From assembly GCF_018863395.1 (NCBI RefSeq), contig NZ_JAHKRR010000010.1, positions 92,555 through 156,554 on the forward strand: DNA of 64,000 nucleotides, in the 5' to 3' direction. The DNA is from Sinomicrobium weinanense. GTDB taxonomy: Bacteria; Bacteroidota; Bacteroidia; Flavobacteriales; Flavobacteriaceae. This document shows positions 1 to 7,700 of the stretch, one piece after another (within the stretch, counting starts at the first letter, position 1; each line of letters starts with the position of its first letter). The notes under the pieces are model-generated. The model ran no database searches, was not told the origin of the DNA, and saw only the letters and a program-made list of their open reading frames with translations. Made by a program: the position numbers and the translations under genes.

Positions 1-1042
1 AAAATTGGTTCCGCTCGTTACCACCCGACACATTGATGTTGTGTTTTTGGTTGAAGGCGGTATTTCCCATCAAAACATGTGGCCAGTCGTTGTTGGCATT
101 ACCGTTTCTGCGGCCGCCCCAGATGTTATCGATAGGATTTTCCGGATCGTATTCGTACGGGAAAGTGCCATCCTGGTACCCCCGGATACGTTCCATTTGT
201 TCATCGCTGTACACCGCATTCATCCCGGCATTGGCGGCCGCCTGGTTGTATGCCGTAGCCCAGGTATACGAATCTACAAAGCTGGGCAAACGGACAGGGC
301 TACTGAACGATAGGTTATTGGTATACTGGACACTGACCCCGCCGGTCTTCTTTCCTTTCTTAGTGGTGATGAGGATTACCCCGAAAGGTGCCCGTGACCC
401 ATAGACCGCGGATGCCGAAGCGTCTTTCAATATAGAGACGCTTTCTATGGATTCCGGATCGACATTATTGATATTCATCTCCACGCCATCTACCAGTATC
501 AGCGGTGAGGCATTACCTTCCAGGGATCCCATACCCCGGATGTTCCAATTGCTGGCGGTACCCGGCTCACCACCCCGCATGTTCATGGAGATGTTGAGGT
601 TGGGCGATGCCCCCTTGACCAGGTCGGCTACATTATTTGCCGCACGGTCCTTGAGGCGGTCGCCCGAAATGACATCGACAGAACCGGTCAGGTTTTCCTT
701 CTTTTGCGTGCCGTAGCCGACTACCACCACTTCATCCAAGCCTTCTGCATCTTCAGCCAGGGTAACGTTGATCGTGTTCCTGCCGTTTACTGCTACTTCC
801 TGGGATTTAAACCCTATGTAGCTAAATACCAAAACAGCATCTTCCTCAACATCCTCCAGGGTAAAATTCCCGTCGAGATCTGACTGGGTGCCGTTCGTAG
901 TACCCTTTACTACAATGTTGGCACCAGGCAAAGAGCCGCTTGCATCCGATACCTTTCCGGAAACCGTTACCTGAGCCTGTGCCGCCCAGGCACAAAACAG
1001 GGCGATAAATGGAACGATCTGTTTTAGTGAAGTTGTTTTCAT
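1..1042 (-). CDS. SusC/RagA TonB-linked outer membrane transporter, N-terminal part (cut by the window edge)
   Basis: The first 347 codons of a SusC-type TonB-dependent transporter that runs off the left edge. The product begins MKTTSLKQIVPFIALFCAWA and has a signal peptide ending near AQAQ. A carboxypeptidase-D-like beta domain follows (about residues 24-110; GTTNGTQSDLDGNF, VFSYIGFKSQEV), then the family's VVVGYGTQKK segment and a plug domain with LILVDGVE and SILKDASASAVYGSRAPFGVILITTKKG split over residues 170-230. SusC proteins import oligosaccharides through the outer membrane with a SusD partner, which would lie outside the window. A LacI-type palindrome lies 80 bp upstream, so regulation by a LacI family protein is likely. 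The substrate cannot be told from this part. Confidence 0.95.
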   Translation of the reverse strand, partial: MKTTSLKQIVPFIALFCAWAAQAQVTVSGKVSDASGSLPGANIVVKGTTNGTQSDLDGNFTLEDVEEDAVLVFSYIGFKSQEVAVNGRNTINVTLAEDAEGLDEVVVVGYGTQKKENLTGSVDVISGDRLKDRAANNVADLVKGASPNLNISMNMRGGEPGTASNWNIRGMGSLEGNASPLILVDGVEMNINNVDPESIESVSILKDASASAVYGSRAPFGVILITTKKGKKTGGVSVQYTNNLSFSSPVRLPSFVDSYTWATAYNQAAANAGMNAVYSDEQMERIRGYQDGTFPYEYDPENPIDNIWGGRRNGNANNDWPHVLMGNTAFNQKHNINVSGGNERNQF

Positions 1043-1121
1043 GTTACTTTGAATTGGTTAATTTGTGTTAAAATTAGCAACGGTAAACGGACAAATTCAA
1101 ACAATAAGACGTAAAAATTAA

Positions 1122-1135
1122 CGGGAACGTTCCCG
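1122..1135. promoter_or_regulatory. LacI-type operator upstream of the left-edge susC gene
   Basis: A perfect 14-bp palindrome, CGGGAACGTTCCCG, with a central CG as in LacI/GalR-family operators. It sits 80 bp upstream of the SusC start. Between it and the gene is a plausible Bacteroidetes promoter on the minus strand: TTTG (complement of 1098-1101), 21 bases, then TAATTTTA (complement of 1069-1076, consensus TAnnTTTG). The site lies upstream of the -33 element, which suits an activator or an upstream repressor. The regulator is unknown. The motif differs from the TGTAATCGATTGCA sites of the pectin region, so a different LacI protein is implied. Confidence 0.6.
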
Positions 1136-1181
1136 AAATATATTTACTAATGTTAAAAAAATATGAGTTTGATTTGTTTGT

Positions 1182-1458
1182 ATGAACCTGGGTAACATAT
1201 GCTATTTAACCCACGCCAATAGCCCGTATTTGGTATGTAGAACACGGCGGAATTATCCGGGGAAAACAGTGCTGATTGAAGGAAAGGGCGGTGTTGCTTT
1301 GCCTGGTATTCAAATTGCCAAAATGCACGGAGCCGAAGTCACCGGTTCAGAAAATGCCTATAAACTTAAACAAGTAAAAAATAAGAGCCGATCACGTTCT
1401 TGGCCGGAATAAAGAAGATCCGATAGAAGCCGTATATCGAAGAGAAGTCTTTGTATAA
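1182..1458 (+). pseudogene. Remnant of a zinc-type alcohol dehydrogenase / quinone reductase (MDR family)
   Basis: Three reading frames together spell the Rossmann region of an MDR dehydrogenase. YVEHGGI appears in one frame (from 1234). PGKTVLIEGKGGVALPG and QIAKMHGAEVT follow in the next. GADHVLGR-like RADHVLGRNKEDPIEAVYR then appears back in the first frame up to a stop at 1456-1458. At least two frameshifts and the loss of the N-terminal catalytic domain and C-terminus make this a decayed fragment. Family assignment rests on the TVLIEG-GGV-QIAK-GA pattern. No nearby gene depends on it. Confidence 0.65.
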
Positions 1459-1499
1459 GTGTCTGTAGGGAAAATAGTGCAATAATGTAGTTTAAAGGA

Positions 1500-2006
1500 T
1501 TATGGAGCGTTTCGACCTTCTTTGATCAGTTTTATTAAAATCCCCATTTGACCCAGATGGTAGATATTATGATGAAGCATTCCATCTATGGCAAATGAAT
1601 ACTCAAATTCGCCTTTGAAGTCCTGATCATAATACGTTTCTTTTAAAAAGGAATCATCTTTATCTTTTAACAGATCAATCACCCGGGAAAGGCTTTTTCG
1701 ATAATCCTGAACTATGGTGTCCCATCCTAATTTTTTGAGGCTATCGTTATCAGGCCAGTTTTGCTCATCGTTATCCCTAAGCTGGCCTGTTCCGTTCCTT
1801 ATCTTTAAGATTGTATCGTTGCTCCATGCAGTAAGATGGGCGATTAATTCAGCAACACTGTGCATGCTTGGGGATGGCTTTGTGAATGCTTCCCGCTCCG
1901 TTATGGAATTAATTTTTCTATCAAAATTATCACCCATCCAAAGTTTTCCATTTTGAACTTCTAAAAGCTGCCGGATTATATGCCGAATCACTCTCCGATT
2001 ATCCAT
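1500..2006 (-). CDS. DinB-like four-helix-bundle protein
   Basis: A 168-residue protein starting MDNRRVIRHI. An upstream TTG at 2030 could extend it by eight residues, but the ATG at 2006 is preferred. It has the pattern of the DinB/YfiT-like metal-binding superfamily: a first-helix region, SVAELIAHLTAW with a candidate ligand His, and a C-terminal HHNIYHLGQMG with further His residues. Members are putative metal-dependent thiol transferases or hydrolases, often linked to stress response, but individual functions are mostly unknown. It is the last gene of a probable HxlR-VOC-DinB run on the minus strand, and so is probably controlled from the palindrome at 2868-2895. Confidence 0.75.
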   Translation of the reverse strand: MDNRRVIRHIIRQLLEVQNGKLWMGDNFDRKINSITEREAFTKPSPSMHSVAELIAHLTAWSNDTILKIRNGTGQLRDNDEQNWPDNDSLKKLGWDTIVQDYRKSLSRVIDLLKDKDDSFLKETYYDQDFKGEFEYSFAIDGMLHHNIYHLGQMGILIKLIKEGRNAP

Positions 2007-2078
2007 ATACTTTTTGTGTTTTATAACCAATGATGTACGAACATACGCAAAACGTATTTTGCATATTCACCCCTGTTG

Positions 2079-2438
2079 TTATAGCATGCCCTGTCCAAAT
2101 GTCAGCAGATTATTGTCCGGGTCAAGCATTGCAAATTCTTTCTGCCCCCAGGGTTTCATCTGGAGGTGCCCAGCCGGATGTATGCTCAATTTCTTTTCCA
2201 GGAATGATTGGTACAGGTTATCGATGTCATCGGTTCGGATATAAACTTGTCCGTAGTTCTCTTTGGGGTCTAATTCTTTAAATTCAAAAAAATGGAGTTG
2301 TACATGATCCTTTTGTACCATCAGATATCCTTCATAGTCGGCATTTCCAAATTCCTGAAACCCCAACCTGTTCAGGTAAAAGTTCCTTGTAACCAACTTG
2401 TCTCGCATAGGTAATTTTGGGTTTATATCTGTCAGCAT
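2079..2438 (-). CDS. VOC-family protein, bleomycin-resistance/glyoxalase-like
   Basis: A 119-residue protein of the size of a single-unit vicinal-oxygen-chelate protein. It shows the expected paired beta-alpha-beta-beta-beta modules: N-terminal LPMRDKLVTRNFYLNRLGF, middle HVQLHFFEF, then VYIRTDDIDNLYQSF and the closing MLDPDNNLLTFGQ. The overall pattern is closest to bleomycin-resistance (Ble-like) proteins, which bind and sequester a small molecule rather than catalyse a reaction. The actual ligand is unknown. It lies 63 bp downstream of the HxlR gene on the same strand. That context and the divergent flavin oxidoreductase suggest an inducible detoxification cassette. Confidence 0.8.
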   Translation of the reverse strand: MLTDINPKLPMRDKLVTRNFYLNRLGFQEFGNADYEGYLMVQKDHVQLHFFEFKELDPKENYGQVYIRTDDIDNLYQSFLEKKLSIHPAGHLQMKPWGQKEFAMLDPDNNLLTFGQGML

Positions 2439-2501
2439 ATCTTTTTATTTTTTTATAAAAATAAGGAATGGTTTTAAATAATTGGATCTAATATCGCAAG
2501 G

Positions 2502-2852
2502 TTATTCCCTGTTAAAAAGCCTCTTGCGATGATTCAGCCCCCATCCCTTCAAAGCATCAATAACAGGAACCAGGGTATCCGCATAAGGTTCCGGTTTGTA
2601 CAAAATCTTTACCGGATAGTCGTCCATTACCGTCCTTTTAATTAACTGGTGCACTTCCAGCTCCTTTAGCTCTTTGGCCAGAACTTTAGGCGTTATTCCT
2701 GGAATACTGTTTTGTATATCGGTAAAACGCTTATTACCCACCATAATAGAAATAATAATCGGCAATTTCCATTTTCCGTTAATTACATCCAGTGCATCCC
2801 TCACAGGTTTTAGAGTGTCCAGGCAGGACAGATAGTCTCGTTTTGCTGCCAT
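2502..2852 (-). CDS. HxlR-family winged-helix transcriptional regulator
   Basis: A 116-residue HxlR/YodB-type regulator. Visible are an N-terminal cysteine (Cys10 in YLSCLD, the position used for thiol sensing in several family members), VINGKWKLPIII at the start of the winged helix, FTDIQNSIPGITPKVLAKEL as helix-turn-helix, and a wing with YPVKILYKPEPY. Family members act as dimers on imperfect palindromes in divergent promoters and often sense quinones, aldehydes or oxidants. Here the gene faces the luciferase-like oxidoreductase across 118 bp carrying a 28-bp palindrome, so autoregulation and control of that gene are likely. Confidence 0.9.
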   Translation of the reverse strand: MAAKRDYLSCLDTLKPVRDALDVINGKWKLPIIISIMVGNKRFTDIQNSIPGITPKVLAKELKELEVHQLIKRTVMDDYPVKILYKPEPYADTLVPVIDALKGWGLNHRKRLFNRE

Positions 2853-2867
2853 ATCATTTTGTTTTAA

Positions 2868-2895
2868 ATAGTACTTTCCTTCAGGAAAGTACTAT
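2868..2895. promoter_or_regulatory. Predicted HxlR operator (28-bp palindrome)
   Basis: Two perfect 13-bp arms (ATAGTACTTTCCT and its complement) separated by two bases, lying 16 bp upstream of the HxlR start and 76 bp upstream of the divergent oxidoreductase start. TACT/AGTA half-sites are typical of HxlR/YodB-type operators. The position would let one dimer control both directions. Confidence 0.7.
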
Positions 2896-2970
2896 ACAAA
2901 AGAAAGTAAGAAACCTTAACTTTGCAATATTATTTGATATAAAATTTTTCTTTATCGAAACACGGAAGAT

Positions 2971-4002
2971 ATGGATAACCGAGATATTGCCTTTTCCATT
3001 TTGGAATTAGCCCTTGTGCCACAAGGAGGTACCATTAAACAGACGCTTAACGATTCGTTAACCGTAGCAAAAGAAGCGGAAGCCAATAAGTACAAACGCT
3101 ATTGGTTTGCCGAACACCATAATGCCGAATATATAGGCAGTAGCGCTACCTCACTGCTCATTGGCTACGTAGCCGATAACACTTCCAACATCCGGGTAGG
3201 TTCGGGTGGTGTTATGCTTCCCAACCACTCCCCTTTGATCGTGGCAGAACAGTTTGGTACCCTGGCCCATTTATACCCCAACCGAATTGATTTAGGGCTT
3301 GGAAGGGCGCCCGGTACCGACCCGAAAACTGCCCGTGCCATCCGGTCCGACTTTATGCAGGCCGCACATTCTTTTTCCCGGGAAATAGAAAAAATACAAC
3401 AATACTTTTCCACAGATAATAAAAATGCAGAAGTACGGGCAACGATTGCAGAAGGTACAGATGTCCCCCTTTATATATTAGGTTCCAGCACTGACAGTGC
3501 GCATTTAGCGGCCCGAAAAGGATTACCTTATGCCTTTGCCAGCCATTTTGCTTCAACACATTTATTCAATGCATTAAATATTTATCGCGATGAATTCCAG
3601 CCTTCCGATATTTTAGAAAAGCCCTACACCATAGCGGGGATAAATGTTTTAATTGCCAATACGGATGAAGAAGCGGAACGGTTGTTTACTACCTTAATTA
3701 AAATGTTTCTCGGGGTTTTGACCGGGGCCAAAGATGCCATACAACCGCCTACGGCAATGACAGAAGAATTACAGGAATTGCTGAAACATCCCTCTTTACA
3801 CCAAATGTTGAAATACTCTTTCGTAGGAAGCAAACAAACCGTAAAAAAGCAACTTGAAGCATTTCTTGAAGAAACACAGGTAAATGAACTCATCGCAGTA
3901 TCCACAACCTTTGCTTTAGAAGATCGGATCAATTCTGTAAGGCTGTTTGGCGAAGTCATGACGGAAATCAATGAAGAAAAAATACGAAGAGAGATTGCCT
4001 AA
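2971..4002 (+). CDS. LLM-class flavin-dependent oxidoreductase (luciferase-like, MsnO8/YhbW-type)
   Basis: A 343-residue bacterial-luciferase-like monooxygenase with a TIM-barrel fold. Typical segments are RYWFAEHHN near residue 45, IRVGSGGVMLPNHSP near 78-92, VAEQFGTLAHLYPNRIDLGLGRAPG near 93-118 (read in two parts), and VPLYILGSSTDSAHLAARKGLPYAFA around 165-190. These match the subfamily that uses reduced flavin and oxygen on small organic substrates. The natural substrate is not predictable. The start at 2971 follows directly after the divergent promoter with the HxlR palindrome, suggesting induction by a reactive small molecule. A frameshifted dinucleotide-binding fragment follows immediately downstream. 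Confidence 0.9.
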   Translation: MDNRDIAFSILELALVPQGGTIKQTLNDSLTVAKEAEANKYKRYWFAEHHNAEYIGSSATSLLIGYVADNTSNIRVGSGGVMLPNHSPLIVAEQFGTLAHLYPNRIDLGLGRAPGTDPKTARAIRSDFMQAAHSFSREIEKIQQYFSTDNKNAEVRATIAEGTDVPLYILGSSTDSAHLAARKGLPYAFASHFASTHLFNALNIYRDEFQPSDILEKPYTIAGINVLIANTDEEAERLFTTLIKMFLGVLTGAKDAIQPPTAMTEELQELLKHPSLHQMLKYSFVGSKQTVKKQLEAFLEETQVNELIAVSTTFALEDRINSVRLFGEVMTEINEEKIRREIA

Positions 4003-4053
4003 GCACAATAAGCGTTAAAATTATTCGCCATACAAATAAGATAGAATGGAGAA

Positions 4054-4159
4054 ATGAAAATAGAATTTATTGGTGTAGACCATATCGGTCAGATATTTGA
4101 CACATGCCGGGTATCAGGTCGAAATTCCAGAAAACCTTATCCCCCACCCGGACCGATAA
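4054..4159 (+). pseudogene. N-terminal remnant of an NADP/F420-type oxidoreductase
   Basis: The frame starting at 4054 reads MKIEFIGVDHIGQIF, a degenerate beta-alpha start of a Rossmann fold. After a frame change near 4097 the sequence continues LTHAGYQVEI up to a stop at 4157-4159. This matches the beginning of NADP-dependent F420-reductase-like proteins (MKI.FIG.GN.G..... L..AGY.V.I). Only about 35 residues remain, so it is a dead fragment. It sits 51 bp after the flavin oxidoreductase, and oxidoreductases of these two types are often neighbours. The assignment is tentative. Confidence 0.5.
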
Positions 4160-4230
4160 AAAGGTTGTTACATAAAAAACGGTACTATTTGATTTTAAAT
4201 GGTGGCTGTTTGACTTCAGTTGTCCTTTCA

Positions 4231-4278
4231 GGACAATTTCCGGACTATTTTTGGAGGGTTTGAGAAGATCAACTTCAG
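4231..4278. repeat. Dispersed intergenic repeat, copy A
   Basis: The bases from GGACAATTTCCGGACTATTT to the end of this span resemble a stretch at 20457-20505 that begins GAACAATTTTCGAGCTATTT and continues with a matching TTGGAG-TTTGA-GAAG pattern. Both copies lie in intergenic DNA next to decayed sequence. No open frame explains the similarity. The rest of 4160-4459 is A/T-rich and holds nothing I can recognise. Confidence 0.4.
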
Positions 4279-4459
4279 AAAGCAACGAATAAAAACATCG
4301 GATCATCTACACATAACAAAATAGCAGCCTTCTCTTCCAATCAGGACATCCGGAGTTATTACTTCACTAAAAACAAAACTTATTTCACAAATTTTCATCA
4401 AAAACAGTTTTTATTTTATTTGTTGGAAATCTTGACATAAGTTTAGAATATCAGAACTT

Positions 4460-4642
4460 TTAGAGCCTGTCTGAATTTTATCCCTTCGACAAGCTCAAGG
4501 CATCGCTTTTGGCTCTTTTATGTGCCTTTGCCCTCGCGACAGCCTGGCTCCTTCGTTAAAAAGGTCCGGCAGACCTTTTTTATACGCCCGGCCCTGTCTG
4601 ACAAAAAAATACACTATAAAATATTCCAAAGACAGGCTCTTA
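4460..4642. mobile_element. MITE-like element with 10-bp terminal inverted repeats and TTA target duplication
   Basis: A 177-bp non-coding block (4463-4639) begins GAGCCTGTCT and ends with its exact complement AGACAGGCTC. It is flanked on both sides by TTA (4460-4462 and 4640-4642). Inside is a perfect 9-bp hairpin (AAAAAGGTC, loop CGGCA, GACCTTTTT at 4558-4580) that could act as a terminator. Short TNA duplications and GAGnCTGT ends are known for the IS1031 branch of the IS5 family, so a non-autonomous derivative is plausible. There is no transposase gene. The end motif recurs as GAGGCTGTCTGAAC at 20447-20460. Confidence 0.55.
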
Positions 4643-4738
4643 GTGAAATAACATAAAAATTACCGAAATGAGTTTTTATCCGATCTGAAAATATTACTAA
4701 CGCCCTTTCCCCCGAAAGGCCCCAAAAATAAACCTACT

Positions 4739-7700
4739 ATGAAAACCAGAAACGAAGAGCGTCCGTTTACCCATGTAAAGACCCTTACACACCAGGGCCA
4801 TGCTTTTGCCTTTGCTTCATCGCCTACAACCCGCTCAGGTGATGGATCGGAATATGATGAAGTATTTTGGTGCGTGCTCAACCCTGCTGTCGGAACCGAA
4901 GTTGAAGAAAATATCGATGCCGGCGACCTGACAGTCGATGATGGCTGGACAGAACTTATTCCTTTAAATTGTGCCACAGAAACCCGCGTAGCAGGGATGA
5001 ACCTGCTTTTACGGGATATCCCGGGCGAAGATGCCAATGGAGACCCGAATACCACAGCATCGCTCACACAAGCCAATCCTTTTATTGTGGTATCTGACGG
5101 AGACTATATATACCTGTTCCGCACTACGTCGCTGGACCCTCAATCCCAGGGTTCTAATGATACATTTCCCGTGGGGCTTTTAGTGGACCGGTTTATTTTT
5201 CAACAGCAGGATATGGCCCTGGCACATGCTACGGAAACCCGCTATGTACGCAGTGAAAATGCGGATGTCCCCGCTTCAGATAAAGACAGCCTGGGCAGTG
5301 AGTCCATGGACGGAGAACCATTTTTGGAACCGGCATTCCTCCTGCCCCTTGATGTGCAATTTTCCCCGACCAGTACATTTGCAGTGGTGAGAGTGCCTGT
5401 GGGAGATAAATCCCCTGTATGGCATATTTTTGCCCCACAAGACCAGTATATTGTGGCTTTTTCTATTCCTGCTTCCCTTTTTGTTCCATTTGATGTTTCA
5501 CAATTACACGGATTCAATAAATTTTCCACCAATACCAACAAACAGACCTTTCCTCTTATCGAGCCTTCGGCAAAATACCTGCCTGTTCATAACAATGATG
5601 ATGATGGCAGCGGACAAAATACTACTCCCCCGGTAAGCAACTTATCAGCTACACTCTACTACCGTCAGGAACCTGCGTACACCAATGACAGCGGCGCCAT
5701 TAGTGTAATGACCAATGCAGGGATCATGCTCAGTTTGTCCTGCGGTCAATTATTCAGTGTACTGGATATCGACCTCGGTTTGAACGGGCGGCTTGCAGGC
5801 TCGTCAACGGAAAAATGGATGAACAGCGATCCGGAAGCCGTTGAACTCAATTTACCGGAAATCCCTTTTTATGGCACAGCCCTCGAACTAAACGGCCGTA
5901 GCGATTATATTACGCTACCTAATAGCAGCGCCAGCGGGCATACGTTTGAGGCCTGGATCATGCCGTATGCAAATCCACAGGAGGATCAGTGTATTTTCGA
6001 ACTGGAGTTCGGCGATGGTGACGATAAAAGCAGCGGCGGAATATGCCTGATGAATGATTTACATTTAGGCCTGTTCAAAATAAATCCAGAGACACGCAAT
6101 CTATTGTACCCGACTATCCTGGATCAGCTTCCCCCATTACCCCCCAATGTCTGGACACATATCGCGTTTACTTTTTCCAGTTCAGGATATTTGAAAGGAT
6201 ATTTAAATGGCTGGGAAGTGGGTGACTTTCAAATTTCCCCATCGCCTATCGGTCAACCGGTTGGAGCAACCGTGGGGCGCAGCGAACTAGCACATAGGTA
6301 TTATTTCAAAGGCTTAATTGGTGAAATGCGTATTTGGGACAGTAAATTGGTTAGTCGTCAATTGAATAAATACCGAAGTATCGATGTATTGGAACAAAAA
6401 AAGGATAGCGGCATTAATTCTGTTTATCAAATGGATGAGGGCCAGGGTAATACGTTAATAAACAAGGTTGAAGGTAGTACGCACGAAAACGCGGTTTGCC
6501 AGGGTGGCCGGTGGATAGGCGCCGCCTCTGCCAGCCGTATTAGTATGCCCCTTGTCGGTAATCGCGACAAGGGTTTGCTTGCTATTTACGGGGCTGTACT
6601 TCCCGACGTTCAAACCCGGGGTGCCGCCGCCCTGCTTCCCAGCGCGGATGGTTTGATCCGAATGGCCTACCGAAGAACGGACGATCATTGGGGTTCAATT
6701 CATTACGATACACGTACCCAGCGCAACCAGGTGATATTATCGTGGCAAGGAAGCCAGGATAACCAAATGTCTGTGAAATTAAGGTTTGTAGCACTGGCTC
6801 CGGGCACGTTATTCAATCTAGGCGGTGTATTCATTAAGAATGATACTGAACACGATGGTATGATAACCATTACTATGAGTGAGAATGTCTTAAAAAATGA
6901 TAAATTTGGGCTATACGAATGTTGGACAGCCGTCCCACGAAAACTTTCCTCGATTGTTGATATAATCAATGGCCGGATGCCAAATTCGGTTAAAGAACCG
7001 GGTTACAATTATACAGAGAACGTCACGAGAATGCTTAACGGAACAGTCCTGACAGAAGATCAATTACCTGAACGTTTACATCCGTACGCTTCTCTCTTAT
7101 TTGGCGCAACCGGTATTCATCAACTGGGCGAAGACCTCGATCAGTTCGTGCCCGATAACCCTTCCCCTCCTAATTCTGTACAATATGCTTTCCTAGCCGC
7201 TTCAGATCCGCAATGGGTATTGGACCCTGTCCCGGCAGCCGTTAAAAACCCAGTATTCTGGTTTGAAGATAGTGCCGCGGATAAACTTCAATTAGACGGA
7301 GATGTAACCCTGGAGGCCTGGGCAATCAGTTCTGATCACCTTACCGGTACTAATACTATTTTATTTCAGGGATATGGCAATACACCTTATGTTTTTGGCT
7401 TAACCAAAGACAACCATCTGTATGCTGCCAAGAACAAGGGGAGCGATATCGTATTTGCCATTGGTAAGGACCCGGTCCCCGATAGTATGCAATGGACACA
7501 CCTCGCCGCGGCCTATCGTTCAAGCTGGGGCCTGCACTTGCATGATGAGGCCTATATTCGATGCGGTAAACTGCAAAGGGAACCCGGAGAGGCGATCACG
7601 GTAGAAGCCTGGGTATGTCCTGATACGGAAAGTATTAACAGCGGCAAGGTAGTTCCCATCATATCGCAGTGGGCCCCCGAGATGAAAGACAAAAGATTTA

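Noticed and set aside
1..716. Plus-strand frames over the left-edge SusC
   Set aside because: Antisense shadows; the minus strand carries a perfect SusC sequence.
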